From Prevotellaceae bacterium UBA7017 (GTDB lineage Bacteria > Bacteroidota > Bacteroidia > Bacteroidales > Bacteroidaceae): a DNA stretch of 20,061 nt. This document shows, piece after piece, positions 6,891 to 16,304 of this stretch; position 1 is the first letter of the stretch; each line of letters opens with the position of its first letter. Location: NCBI GenBank assembly GCA_002449535.1, contig DJWZ01000078.1, positions 1 through 20,061 of the forward strand. The letters run 5' to 3'. A model generated the notes under the pieces. That model ran no database searches. It saw only the letters and a list, made by a program, of their open reading frames with translations, and was not told the DNA's origin. Both the position numbers and the translations under genes were made by a program.

Positions 6891-7802
6891 ATGAACTACG
6901 CACTTGGCATCGACATTGGCGGCACTAATACCGTTGTAGGATTAGTTGATAAAGCAGGAAACGTTCTCGGAACCGACTCCGTAAAGACACAGTCTCTCCC
7001 CGTATTGGAAGATTATGTGAAGACTGTCAGTAAGATGGTAAAGGACCTTATTGCCAAAAATAATGTTTCAATCGATGATATCGTAGGTTTGGGAATAGGT
7101 GCCCCTAATGCCAACTATTACACAGGCAACATAGAGAAGGCTCCCAATCTTCCGTGGAAGCAGGATAAGGTTCCCCTTGCGAAGATGTTTCGTGAAGAAC
7201 TAAACATTCCGGTTACCATTACCAATGATGCCAATGCTGCTGCGTTAGGTGAAAAAATGTATGGCGTTGCCAAAGACATGGACAATTTCATCATGATAAC
7301 ACTTGGAACAGGTGTTGGCTCAGGTATTGTCATCAATGGACAGCTCGTATATGGTCATGATGGTTTTGCCGGTGAATTGGGACATGTTATAATAGAAAGA
7401 AATGGTCGTCTATGCGGCTGTGGCAGAAGAGGATGCCTCGAAACATACTGTTCTGCCACAGGCATAGTAAGGACAGCAAAAGAAAGGAATACCCCTTTCC
7501 TTACTTCGAAAGACATTTATGATGCCGCAGTAAAGGGTGATGAGACAGCTATTGATATCTTCAAGGAGACAGGCACACGCCTTGGAAGAGCCTTAGCAGA
7601 TATGGTCGTTTTCTCCAGCCCTGAAGCGTTTGTACTCTTTGGAGGACTTGCAAAAGCTGGCGATTTCATCGTGAAATATACAAAGGAGGCAATGGAAGAG
7701 ACTATTATGCCAATCTTTAAAGGAAAGGTGAAGATACTTCTCTCTACAATGAAAGATGCAGATGCTGCTGTACTTGGAGCATCTGCATTAGCATGGCAGT
7801 AA
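6891..7802 (+). CDS. ROK-family sugar kinase (probable glucokinase)
   Basis: A 303-residue ROK kinase. The phosphate-binding loop is GIDIGGTNT at the N-terminus. The catalytic Asp is D113 in TNDANAA, and a second ATP-site loop reads LGTGVGSG. The ROK zinc site is complete: H165 in GELGH with C175, C177 and C182 in CGCGRRGCLE. There is no N-terminal helix-turn-helix, so this is a kinase and not a NagC-type repressor. Most Bacteroidetes proteins of this form phosphorylate glucose, but N-acetylmannosamine or fructose kinases look alike. Its place as last gene of a uxu operon is notable, because the kinase expected after mannonate dehydratase (KDG kinase) is a PfkB protein and not ROK. The physiological substrate is therefore open. 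Confidence 0.9.
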   Translation: MNYALGIDIGGTNTVVGLVDKAGNVLGTDSVKTQSLPVLEDYVKTVSKMVKDLIAKNNVSIDDIVGLGIGAPNANYYTGNIEKAPNLPWKQDKVPLAKMFREELNIPVTITNDANAAALGEKMYGVAKDMDNFIMITLGTGVGSGIVINGQLVYGHDGFAGELGHVIIERNGRLCGCGRRGCLETYCSATGIVRTAKERNTPFLTSKDIYDAAVKGDETAIDIFKETGTRLGRALADMVVFSSPEAFVLFGGLAKAGDFIVKYTKEAMEETIMPIFKGKVKILLSTMKDADAAVLGASALAWQ

Positions 7803-7825
7803 ACTAAAATCTAAGGGCTTACTGC
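7796..7825. repeat. Inverted repeat spanning two convergent stop codons
   Basis: GCAGTAA (7796-7802) and TTACTGC (7819-7825) are exact complements around 16 bases. The first contains the stop of the ROK gene, the second the stop of the convergent DUF2007 gene. It could form a weak hairpin in both transcripts. No U-tract follows on either side, so a terminator role is doubtful. It marks the only convergent junction in the window. Confidence 0.35.
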
Positions 7826-8025
7826 TCTATTTCCTCGTTAGAATTCATTATTTCCCTTGCTCTGTCGTAATCCTCTTCATTTACAAAGAGGGTTACGCCA
7901 CTCATGGGGGGATAGCCGCTCATTATGGCATTTCCTACAACAGATGGAATACCTTCTGTCTCAAGCCTACCCTTTAGGATATAAGCCTCAACTTCACTGT
8001 TGCATGTTGTCAATTTCCGTGTCAT
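7819..8025 (-). CDS. DUF2007 small protein (putative signal-transducing family)
   Basis: A 68-residue soluble protein matching the DUF2007 pattern (PF09413): CNSEVEAYILKGRLETEGIPSVV near the start, a middle loop, and VTLFVNEEDYDRAREIM at the end. This gives a small alpha/beta, GlnB-like ferredoxin-type fold. The family is annotated as putative signal transducing, but its function is not established, and many Bacteroidetes members are free-standing like this one. The ATG lies 10 bases after the stop of the heparinase-like gene, so the two are probably co-transcribed and this is the last gene of the group that starts with pnp. Confidence 0.8.
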   Translation of the reverse strand: MTRKLTTCNSEVEAYILKGRLETEGIPSVVGNAIMSGYPPMSGVTLFVNEEDYDRAREIMNSNEEIEQ

Positions 8026-8035
8026 AAAGTCAGAG

Positions 8036-9838
8036 TTACTTTATAGTCAATTCTATCTCGCGTTTCTTGTCCTTCTTCTTTGTAGTCAGCACTATGCGGT
8101 AAAGATTCTCTCCCCACATGCCCTTCAGATGATTATCAAGAAGCTCGGAACAATCCTCCACACTTGCCGTAACAACCTTTTCTTGATAAGAAAGAGTATG
8201 ATTATCAAGGACAATCTTTCCCTTCTTTAATTCAGGCTTTATAGTTGTCATAAAGAAAAGCCGTGTTGGCTCTATGTATTTCTTAAGGGCATAGACATCT
8301 GTAATCTTTATTTCCTCGCCCTTGAGCTCTACATCACGCATATAATCTTCTATCATTGCTTCCTCTGGGTATGCTTTCGTTAGATTAAGCAGATAGTTAT
8401 TGCCGACCTTCTCTTTACCATGTTTACTATGGCCTATCATTACCATGTCCGCTACATATTGTTTTCCGTCTTTCTGGTTAAAGCCGTTGATTTGCGGACA
8501 ATTATGATACTGACTCTGCATAGTCCATATATCATAGCGGTCCTTTGAGAAAGTCTTTGCTGTATATTCCCCTACTCCACAATCTATCAACAATGGTTTG
8601 CCATCAGCAAAAATCTCCATTGTTCCGAGGTCGTTATGATTATGACTCTCTCCATTACTACCACCTTTAAAAGCAACAAACAATCCGCCTTTACTACGCA
8701 TTGTAGCAACATTCAGGTTTGGATAGAAAGCCTCCGACTTTGGTTCCTCTGCCTTTGTCTTTGCCAACTTGTCAACATACTGTAGTAGTAAGAGTTCCCT
8801 TCCTAATGTTGGGAAGTTACCACTCTTAGCATATAGAGCAGCCGGATTATTCCAGAAGTCGCTTTTCTTTGCCATAAAGGCAGAGAAGCCAGCCATTTTT
8901 TTATCCTTTATAAATTCAGAAAATGGGAAAAGAATATTTAGTTGAACGGCACTCCTGTTATCATGTGCATCAGCAAATGTTACGACATAGTCATTTCCTA
9001 TATACATATTATATATATATGCACCCATCCTTGCTACTTTGTCCCTCTTGTAGCCCAACATGGTGACATCCGCCATTTCCTCCGACTTTATCAAGTCAAG
9101 AAGATAGAGGCACTCAAAATAACTGGCAGCAGCCCTGTCCCAATATCCAGTTCCCTCGTCGCAACCGCCATCATCAGGATAGTTGTCTATAAAAGCCTTC
9201 ATGCAGCCTTCTATCTCCTTTACAGCCTTTTGCATCCTTGTCTCATCGCTTTCATAGAGATACAGGCATGCAAGCCAATTAGAGCATATCCAAGGGTTCC
9301 AGTTCATGCTTGCAGTCTTCCACCAGTATTTACTTCCCAATGCCGGCTTCAACATTCTGTGGTGTATCTCCTTGCTTACCTTTGCCGGCAATGTAGGGCG
9401 CACCTTTGTCAAGGGACGCTCTAATCTGCTGCATGTCCAAGCCAGTAATGCTGCTGACTCTGCATTAAACAAATCTACTGTCTGCTGATTATAATCAGGT
9501 ACAGCTTTATTGTAGTGTGCAGGTATTCCCCACCAAGGCTCATGCATCATAGAATCGATACCCACTACGATATCATTGATAAAACGCCCCTTTCCCTCTA
9601 TTATCTCTGCCATAGCGAGAGCTGCCAGATGTCGTCTGCGTTCAAATACCTCTCCTTCATACTCAACCCTGTTGCCATCTGTCTTGAAACGGGCAAAAGA
9701 CTGTCGTGACAAAGCATGCCAAGGCTGGGAAAGATAGCTTTCGCCATATTTCACATAGGACTGCTTGTTCAGAGCCTGAGCAAAACCACTTATACTAACG
9801 AAGATGAAGCATAGAACGGATATGAGAAATCGTATCAT
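8036..9838 (-). CDS. Exported heparinase II/III-family protein (putative polysaccharide lyase)
   Basis: A 600-residue protein with a signal peptide (residues about 1-21, ending GFAQA). The middle is an alpha-helical toroid-like domain with WNPWICSNWL and DDGGCDEGTGYWDRAA. The C-terminal half is the heparinase II/III beta-sandwich (PF07940), with the diagnostic SHNHNDLG segment (H399, H401, D403) followed by DGKPLLIDCGVGEYT. In characterised family members these residues surround a structural zinc near the active site. Known substrates of the superfamily are uronate-containing chains such as heparin, heparan sulfate, alginate and exopolysaccharides; the substrate here cannot be read from sequence. 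The start is firm because the signal peptide begins there, and it lies within the last 44 bases of the flippase gene in another frame. The flippase next door hints at a role in the cell's own exopolysaccharide rather than feeding. Confidence 0.85.
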   Translation of the reverse strand: MIRFLISVLCFIFVSISGFAQALNKQSYVKYGESYLSQPWHALSRQSFARFKTDGNRVEYEGEVFERRRHLAALAMAEIIEGKGRFINDIVVGIDSMMHEPWWGIPAHYNKAVPDYNQQTVDLFNAESAALLAWTCSRLERPLTKVRPTLPAKVSKEIHHRMLKPALGSKYWWKTASMNWNPWICSNWLACLYLYESDETRMQKAVKEIEGCMKAFIDNYPDDGGCDEGTGYWDRAAASYFECLYLLDLIKSEEMADVTMLGYKRDKVARMGAYIYNMYIGNDYVVTFADAHDNRSAVQLNILFPFSEFIKDKKMAGFSAFMAKKSDFWNNPAALYAKSGNFPTLGRELLLLQYVDKLAKTKAEEPKSEAFYPNLNVATMRSKGGLFVAFKGGSNGESHNHNDLGTMEIFADGKPLLIDCGVGEYTAKTFSKDRYDIWTMQSQYHNCPQINGFNQKDGKQYVADMVMIGHSKHGKEKVGNNYLLNLTKAYPEEAMIEDYMRDVELKGEEIKITDVYALKKYIEPTRLFFMTTIKPELKKGKIVLDNHTLSYQEKVVTASVEDCSELLDNHLKGMWGENLYRIVLTTKKKDKKREIELTIK

Positions 9839-11324
9839 GAGGCATATCTTTTTTCAATACTACGTACAAATATAATATTATAAGGCATGTATTTACGAAG
9901 AGCTGAACAACAACATTTGGCCAAGGAATGCAATCCATTATACCAAACAACACAACTGTCAGCAGCACATAAACGCCAATTCCTTTGGTATCATATGCAA
10001 TAGGATATTTTTTCTGTCCTACGATATAAGACAACACCATTGCTGTCCCATATCCAGCCACACCGCCCCATGCACATGCCATATATCCATATTTAGGAAT
10101 AAAGATTATATTTACAGCTATCAGCACTATACAACCTGCCATCGAAAACCAGGCACCCCATATTGTCTTGTCTATGAGCTTATACCAAAAAGAGAGGTTG
10201 AAATATACACCCATCATTATCTCAGCCATCATTACGATAGGCACCACGCGAAGACCTTCACGATATTCTGCACCGATGATGTGCTGTAAGATAGGCATAT
10301 ATCCTACTACACACAGGAAGGCAAACAGTGTGAAGATAAGGAAATACTTCATTGCTGTTGCATAGTATTCCTTCTTATCTGCATCCTTTGATTTTGCAAA
10401 GACAATAGGTTCGTAAGCATATCTGAAAGCCTGTGTTATCATTGCCATAATCATAGCAATCTTTGCACAAGCTCCATATATTCCAAGTTGTACTGCTGCC
10501 GGCGATGCTATTATTTCTCCCATTTCATCGACCTCAACAGGATGACTTTGCGAATATACAAAAGGAAATATAATCTTGTCTATTGTCTGGTTCAGTATTC
10601 CTGCAATTCCCAGCACCAATATTGGCCAGGAATAACTGAACATACGCTTCAACAGAGCGAAATCTACTATCTTCAGTTGTTCATCATGTTCTATGGCATA
10701 ACGCCTTGAAGCAAAGTGTTCATGCAGAAACTCCGGAATAAAGAAGAATGTTATAATTCCCGTACATACCAGGTTCAGCGAGAATACATAGAATACATCC
10801 GTCTTTCCCAACACTACGAAATATAGCAGGTTCAGAGAGATGTTCATTATAATGAAAAGCAGCTTCAGCGAAGCAAACTTTATAGCTTTCTTTTTATATC
10901 TGAGGTAGGAAAAAGGTATTGCCTGAATAGCATCCAAACACACTACGCAGGTCATCATCAAAATATAGTTCTCACTCCCTACATACCCCATAAAATCAGC
11001 TATTCCCTCGATAAAGATGAATACAAATACAAAGAAAATTGCCGATAAAGTCGAGACCATCACGAAAGATGTAGAAAATACCGTATGAGGGTTTTCGTCA
11101 TCTTTGTTAGAAAATCGGAAGAAAGTGGTCTCCATTCCGAAGGTCAGTATTACCAATATCAATGCCACATAGGCATATAGGTTGGTCACTATACCATAAC
11201 CCCCACTCTGTACCGCCAACACGTTAGTGTAAAGCGGTACGAGTAGGTAGTTTAAGAATCTTCCGACTATGCTGCTAAGTCCGTATATAGCGGTATCCTT
11301 AGCAAGACTTTTCATTGAAGCCAT
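9795..11324 (-). CDS. Polysaccharide flippase / Wzx-like membrane transporter
   Basis: A 509-residue, strongly hydrophobic protein with about 12-14 membrane segments. The N-terminus SLAKDTAIYGLSSIVGRFLNYLLVPLYTNVL is typical of the oligosaccharide flippase families of the MOP superfamily (PF01943/PF13440). Such proteins move lipid-linked sugar repeat units across the inner membrane for capsule, LPS or exopolysaccharide assembly. No glycosyltransferases or polymerase flank it, so it stands apart from a classic surface-glycan cluster. Its start is 34 bases after the pnp stop with no promoter seen in the gap, so it is probably read from the pnp promoter. Its 3' end overlaps the heparinase-like gene by 44 bases. 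MurJ is a less likely alternative, since MurJ-specific residues are not evident. Confidence 0.87.
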   Translation of the reverse strand: MASMKSLAKDTAIYGLSSIVGRFLNYLLVPLYTNVLAVQSGGYGIVTNLYAYVALILVILTFGMETTFFRFSNKDDENPHTVFSTSFVMVSTLSAIFFVFVFIFIEGIADFMGYVGSENYILMMTCVVCLDAIQAIPFSYLRYKKKAIKFASLKLLFIIMNISLNLLYFVVLGKTDVFYVFSLNLVCTGIITFFFIPEFLHEHFASRRYAIEHDEQLKIVDFALLKRMFSYSWPILVLGIAGILNQTIDKIIFPFVYSQSHPVEVDEMGEIIASPAAVQLGIYGACAKIAMIMAMITQAFRYAYEPIVFAKSKDADKKEYYATAMKYFLIFTLFAFLCVVGYMPILQHIIGAEYREGLRVVPIVMMAEIMMGVYFNLSFWYKLIDKTIWGAWFSMAGCIVLIAVNIIFIPKYGYMACAWGGVAGYGTAMVLSYIVGQKKYPIAYDTKGIGVYVLLTVVLFGIMDCIPWPNVVVQLFVNTCLIILYLYVVLKKDMPHDTISHIRSMLHLR

Positions 11325-11358
11325 AACACTTCAATTATCTTAGAATCGAAATTAATAA

Positions 11359-13620
11359 TTATTCTTCAGTCTTTGTAGCCTCTTCTGCAGGCTTCTGTCC
11401 TTCGTTGAAGCGTGTGGGACGAGACTTTCTGTCTCTTCTTTCGCCTCTTTCAGGACGTGCAGGTCTGCGCTGTGGCTCTACATATCCTTCTGGCTTTGGT
11501 ATAAGAACCTTGTGTGAGAGCTTATACTTACCAGTCTTAGAGTCAATCTCCATAAGTTTGACTGTTATCTTGTCGCCCTCCTTGATGCCAGCTTCTTCTA
11601 CTGTCTCAAGGCGCTTCCAGTCGATTTCTGAGATATGGAGCAGACCATCATTTCCTGGCAGTATCTCTACGAAGCATCCGTAAGGCATAACAGAACGAAC
11701 TGTTCCTTCATATACCTCACCAACTTCTGGTACTGCTACGATAGCCTTAATCTTTGCGAGAGCAGCATCGATAGCCTCCTTGTTAGGAGCGCTAACCTGT
11801 ACCTTTCCTACACCATCTTCTTCGTCAATGGTAATAGTAGCACCAGTATCCTCCTGCATCTGCTGGATAATCTTACCACCAGGACCAATAACAGCACCGA
11901 TGAACTCCTTAGGAATCTCTATCTGCTCGATACGAGGTACCTGTGGCTTGAGTTCTGCTCTTGGTTCAGCAATAGTATCTGTGATACACTTGAGGATATG
12001 CTCACGACCAGCCTTAGCCTGTGCCAGAGCCTTCTCCAATATTTCGTATGACAATCCGTCACACTTGATATCCATCTGTGTTGCAGTAAGACCATCCTTT
12101 GTACCAGTAGTCTTAAAGTCCATATCGCCAAGGTGATCCTCATCACCCAAGATGTCAGACAATACTGCATACTTATCCTCTCCTGGATTTTTGATAAGAC
12201 CCATTGCGATACCAGAAACAGGCTTCTTCATTGGAACACCTGCATCCATCAGAGCGAGTGTACCGGCACATACGGTAGCCATAGAAGAAGAACCGTTAGA
12301 CTCCAATATCTGGCTCACTACGCGAACTGTGTAAGGGAAGTCAGCAGGAATCTGACCCTTCAGACCTCTCCATGCAAGGTGTCCGTGACCTATCTCACGA
12401 CGTCCTACGCCTCTCTGTGCCTTTGCTTCACCAGTACAGAAAGGAGGGAAGTTATAGTGCAACAGGAACTTCTGGTAAGAACGCTCCAGAACATCGTCAA
12501 CGAGTTTCTCGTCGAGCTTCGTGCCAAGTGTTACAGTGCTCAAAGACTGTGTTTCACCACGAGTGAAGATAGAGCTTCCGTGAGGCATTGGCAATGGAGA
12601 TACCTCACACCATATTGGGCGGATTTCTGTTGTCTTACGTCCATCAAGACGTACACCCTCGTCGAGGATGCAACGACGCATTGCGTCACGCTCTACATCG
12701 TGATAATACTTGTCAACGAGAGCTTTCTTCTCTTCCAGCTCGTCCTCTGTAAGGTCTGTGTGAGCAGCAGCATAAGCCTCCTTGAAGTCTTCCTTAATCT
12801 TCTCGAAAGCATCAGCACGCTCATGCTTCTCAAGAGCCTGCTTCACTACGTCGTAAGCCTTCTGGTAGCACTCTGTCTTAACCTGCTCCTTCAGTTCGTC
12901 ATCATTTACCTCATGACAATACTCACGCTTAACGTCTGTGCCGAGTTCCTTCATCAGTTCCTCCTGCATTACACACATTGGCTTGATAGCCTCGTGAGCA
13001 GCCTTGAGAGCATTAAGAAGGTCAATTTCCTGCACTTCGTCCATCTCACCCTCAACCATCATGATGTTGTCCTTTGTGGCACCCACCATCAGGTCCATGT
13101 CAGCATCAGCCATCTGAGCCTTTGTAGGATTGATGACAAATTCTCCACCTATGCGAGCTACTCGTACCTCAGAGATAGGACACTCGAAGGGGATATCTGA
13201 ACATGCCAGAGCACATGAAGCAGCGAAACCAGCAAGAGCATCAGGCTGATCTACGCCGTCGGCACTGAACAAAATAACGTTTACGAATACTTCTGCATGA
13301 TAATCGCTTGGGAACAGTGGACGCAGAGCGCGATCCACGAGACGACATGTGAGAATCTCATCATCATTTGCCTTTCCCTCACGTTTTGTGAAACCACCAG
13401 GGAAACGTCCGGCAGCAGCATACTGCTCACGATATTCTACCTGCAGTGGCATGAAATCTGTGCCAGGCACTGCGTCCTTTGCTGCACAGACAGTGGCGAG
13501 AAGCACGGTATTTCCCATTCTCAGGGTACAGCTGCCATCAGCCTGCTTCGCCAACTTTCCTGTCTCAATGGTGATGGTACGACCATCAGGCAGAGAGACC
13601 GTCTTTGTAATTACATTCAT
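11359..13620 (-). CDS. pnp: Polyribonucleotide nucleotidyltransferase (PNPase)
   Basis: A 753-residue PNPase, which degrades RNA 3' to 5' with phosphate and can add tails. Domain order is canonical: a first RNase PH domain (RMGNTVLLATV, YREQYAAAGRFPGGFTKREG), a helical domain, and a second RNase PH domain (LDGRKTTEIRPIWCEV, GSSIFTRGETQSL, SDILGDEDHLGDMDFKTTGT with the catalytic acidic residues). A KH domain follows with IGPGGK, then an S1 domain with EGTVRSVMPYGCFVEI. The C-terminus is a charged tail rich in Arg, Glu and Lys (about 40 residues) after the S1 domain, common in Bacteroidetes and probably disordered. Length is within the family range. It is the first gene after its own promoter. 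The linked flippase, heparinase-like and DUF2007 genes have no obvious functional tie to RNA decay. Confidence 0.98.
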   Translation of the reverse strand: MNVITKTVSLPDGRTITIETGKLAKQADGSCTLRMGNTVLLATVCAAKDAVPGTDFMPLQVEYREQYAAAGRFPGGFTKREGKANDDEILTCRLVDRALRPLFPSDYHAEVFVNVILFSADGVDQPDALAGFAASCALACSDIPFECPISEVRVARIGGEFVINPTKAQMADADMDLMVGATKDNIMMVEGEMDEVQEIDLLNALKAAHEAIKPMCVMQEELMKELGTDVKREYCHEVNDDELKEQVKTECYQKAYDVVKQALEKHERADAFEKIKEDFKEAYAAAHTDLTEDELEEKKALVDKYYHDVERDAMRRCILDEGVRLDGRKTTEIRPIWCEVSPLPMPHGSSIFTRGETQSLSTVTLGTKLDEKLVDDVLERSYQKFLLHYNFPPFCTGEAKAQRGVGRREIGHGHLAWRGLKGQIPADFPYTVRVVSQILESNGSSSMATVCAGTLALMDAGVPMKKPVSGIAMGLIKNPGEDKYAVLSDILGDEDHLGDMDFKTTGTKDGLTATQMDIKCDGLSYEILEKALAQAKAGREHILKCITDTIAEPRAELKPQVPRIEQIEIPKEFIGAVIGPGGKIIQQMQEDTGATITIDEEDGVGKVQVSAPNKEAIDAALAKIKAIVAVPEVGEVYEGTVRSVMPYGCFVEILPGNDGLLHISEIDWKRLETVEEAGIKEGDKITVKLMEIDSKTGKYKLSHKVLIPKPEGYVEPQRRPARPERGERRDRKSRPTRFNEGQKPAEEATKTEE

Positions 13621-13688
13621 CTGTTTTCTTTATTGTTTTTACTGAAACATCAAATATGGGTTGCCCCATAAAATACATAAAAATCGCG

Positions 13689-13719
13689 CAAATTTAATAA
13701 ATTTATATGAGGTATGCAA
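13689..13719 (-). promoter_or_regulatory. Bacteroidetes-type promoter for pnp
   Basis: On the minus strand TTG (13717-13719), a 20-base spacer and TAAATTTG (13689-13696) fit the consensus exactly. Transcription would start near 13682 and give a leader of about 60 bases before the ATG at 13620. A second, weaker element CATATTTG lies nearer the gene but has no good -33 partner. The 134-base gap from 13621 to 13754 holds nothing else I can name. Confidence 0.55.
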
Positions 13720-13754
13720 TTTTCCCTTTGCTTTTTTATGTTTTTTTCACAATA

Positions 13755-16295
13755 TTACTGAGCCGAGAATTTGTAGGTTTTTCCTGCTTCCGTCATGATA
13801 TCATACTCATAGATAGGCTTCAGTTTTGGTGTTTCTGCCTGAGATATCTGGGTAGCAGTCAATGGCTTGCGTATCTCTGCAGGAGCCATCAGGACATTAG
13901 GGCAAGCACCCTTTGCTTCCTTCAAGCCATTACCTTTCAGTGGCACATAAGAGCGAAGCCTCAACACTCCACCAATAGTAGATTGTACTGTTGCGGATTT
14001 CAGATTGCCGTTTTTCCACTCTTCTTCGACGATGAAACCGCCTCTTCCGCGCAATCCGCTGACCTTTCCCTCTTGCCAACTGTCAGGAAGTGCTGGCAGC
14101 AGATGAAGGGCGCCATCATGACTTTGCAGCAACATCTCGCAGATACCTGCTGAAACACCAAAGTTACCATCTATCTGGAATGGTGGATGAGCATCGAAGA
14201 GATTAGGATATGTCCTGCCTTCTGGATATTTCCTTGTCTCTGCGTCAGAAGGCAATATATGAAGCATATTCTTTATTATCTGGAAAGCATGATTTCCATC
14301 CAGCATCCTTGCCCAGAAATTTGTCTTCCATCCAAGACTCCATCCTGTTGCCATATCGCCACGCTGTTTCAGGGTGTTCAGAGCTGCAGCAAACAATTCT
14401 GGATGAGAATAAGGAGAAATCTGGTTTGAAGGATACAATCCATAGAGCTGTGATATATGGCGATGTTCGTCTTTCGGGTCATCAGCATCTATTATCCACT
14501 CTTGCAGCTGTCCATATTTTCCTACCTGCATTGGTGGCAGCTTTTTGAGACATGTAGAAATTTTTGAAAGGTCATCAGTGATACCAAGCTCTTTTGCTGC
14601 TGCCAGAGTCTGGCTAAGCACATCGAAGGCTATCTGGTTATCCATTGTAGAGCCGGCTGTCACATTGGTGCCCTTGCCTACAGGCCCATGTTCTGGGGAG
14701 ACTGTCGGAACAGTCATCACCCAGCCGGCAGCCTGCTTCACCTCTCCATTCTTAGGATATTCCTGCATATAGTCAACAAGGAAATCTGCTGCTCCCTTCA
14801 ATACAGGATAGTATTCCCTAAGGAAGTTCTTGTCGCCAGTAAAGAGATAGTGTTGCCAAATGTGTGTTGTCAGCCAGGCACCACCTGTTGGGAACATTCC
14901 CCAAGGAGTACCATCCACAGGACCTGCTATTCTCCATATGTCTGTATTATGATGTGCCATCCATCCTCCACAGCCATACATTGTCTTTGCTGTCTCAGCT
15001 CCTGTCTGGCTGAGGTCTTTCACCATAGAGAAGAAAGGCTGCTGTGTCTCTGCTAAGTTGCCTACCAATGCTGGCCAGTAGTTCATCTCGGCATTGATGT
15101 TGATGGTATATTTCGAATCCCAAGGAGCATTCATCTTATCATTCCACACTCCCTGCAGGTTTGCTGGCTGTCCTCCTGGTTGTGAGGAAGAGATGAGTAG
15201 ATATCTGCCATACTGCATCATGAGAGACACCATATCGAAGTCTGTGCCATCAAACTTTGCAAGACGTTCGTCAGTAGGAAGGTTCTTAAGAGGGCTTTGG
15301 TTATCGAGAGCTAAAGAAACCCTGTTATACTGCTCCTGATACTTTGCAATATGTCGCTTCAGGAGTTCCGGAAATCTTTTCTGCTCTGCAAGGTTCAGGC
15401 GAGCTTTGTTCTTTGCCGCAGCATTGCCACTGATATCGTGATAATTTACGAAATTCGTGGCAGCAGAAATGTATATTGTCACCTCTGTAGCACTCATTAC
15501 CTTTATCTCTGTAGCATCACTAATCTCGACCAATTTGTTATGTTGAGGAAAGGAGATACCAGCATGCTTACCCTCTACCCTAACGCTTGCATGACATTGT
15601 GCTGTCAAACCAGCCTTGATGCCTTCCTGCTCCACTCCCTGAACTGTCGCAAAAAGTCGTCCTCCACAGTTTCCTGAGCCACTAACCAGTGGACATTGAC
15701 AGGAATGCTCGGTCTTTGAGGTATAAGGCATTTGGCTGTCAAACGACATAGTGAAACTGATGGCATCCTTCTTGTTTGCCTTCAGGTGGATGATGATGAC
15801 ACTATCAGCTTGTGAAGCAAAAACAGTTCTTTCATATTTTACTCCATTGCAGACATAACTTGTTGTCGCTGTGGCATTTGCAAGATTCAGGGTTCTCTTG
15901 TAATCTGTCACATTATTATGTCCAAAATGCAGTTTCAGGCTTCCCAAAGGCAGGAAACGCATTCCGTGAGGACCTTTTACAAAGTATTTATCCAACAACT
16001 TCGCTGCCTCCCCTTCCTTGCCTTCGAAAATCAATTTCCTCACTTCTGGCAGATGTGCCAGCGACTCTTTGCTGTTGTTGTTATATGGTTCTCCGCTCCA
16101 GAAGGTTTCCTCATTCAGCTGTATCTCCTCATCATTGGTACCGCCATAAACCATAGCTCCCAAGATACTATTACCAATAGGAAGAGCCTCTAACCAATGA
16201 CTGGCAGGACGAGAATACCATAACTGATGCTCCTGCGCCTGAGCAGCAAGACCAACACAAACTAACACAATACTCAATAGAAATTTCTTTTTCAT
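13755..16295 (-). CDS. GH95 glycosidase, alpha-L-fucosidase (or alpha-L-galactosidase)
   Basis: An exported enzyme of 846 residues with a signal peptide (MKKKFLLSIVLVCVGLAAQA). The N-terminal domain starts LWYSRPASHWLEALPIGNG-like, seen here as PIGNSILGAMVYGG, with QLNEETFWSGEP, diagnostic of GH95. The central (alpha/alpha)6 barrel carries the expected catalytic set: N399 and N401 in TININAEMNYW, E535 in SPEHGP, and D709 in FQIDGNFG. These correspond to N421, N423, E566 and D766 of the Bifidobacterium AfcA enzyme as I recall them. GH95 enzymes invert and release alpha-1,2-L-fucose or L-galactose from host glycans or plant xyloglucan. The gene lies 22 bases after a GH97 gene in the same direction, probably one transcript. 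No SusC/D or sulfatase neighbours narrow the glycan. Confidence 0.93.
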   Translation of the reverse strand: MKKKFLLSIVLVCVGLAAQAQEHQLWYSRPASHWLEALPIGNSILGAMVYGGTNDEEIQLNEETFWSGEPYNNNSKESLAHLPEVRKLIFEGKEGEAAKLLDKYFVKGPHGMRFLPLGSLKLHFGHNNVTDYKRTLNLANATATTSYVCNGVKYERTVFASQADSVIIIHLKANKKDAISFTMSFDSQMPYTSKTEHSCQCPLVSGSGNCGGRLFATVQGVEQEGIKAGLTAQCHASVRVEGKHAGISFPQHNKLVEISDATEIKVMSATEVTIYISAATNFVNYHDISGNAAAKNKARLNLAEQKRFPELLKRHIAKYQEQYNRVSLALDNQSPLKNLPTDERLAKFDGTDFDMVSLMMQYGRYLLISSSQPGGQPANLQGVWNDKMNAPWDSKYTININAEMNYWPALVGNLAETQQPFFSMVKDLSQTGAETAKTMYGCGGWMAHHNTDIWRIAGPVDGTPWGMFPTGGAWLTTHIWQHYLFTGDKNFLREYYPVLKGAADFLVDYMQEYPKNGEVKQAAGWVMTVPTVSPEHGPVGKGTNVTAGSTMDNQIAFDVLSQTLAAAKELGITDDLSKISTCLKKLPPMQVGKYGQLQEWIIDADDPKDEHRHISQLYGLYPSNQISPYSHPELFAAALNTLKQRGDMATGWSLGWKTNFWARMLDGNHAFQIIKNMLHILPSDAETRKYPEGRTYPNLFDAHPPFQIDGNFGVSAGICEMLLQSHDGALHLLPALPDSWQEGKVSGLRGRGGFIVEEEWKNGNLKSATVQSTIGGVLRLRSYVPLKGNGLKEAKGACPNVLMAPAEIRKPLTATQISQAETPKLKPIYEYDIMTEAGKTYKFSAQ

Positions 16296-16304
16296 TTTTT
16301 TATC

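Noticed and set aside
12133..13200. Long plus-strand open frame of 355 codons
   Set aside because: It lies antisense within the coding region of pnp, whose minus-strand product is unmistakable; the opposite frame has a composition unlike a real protein.
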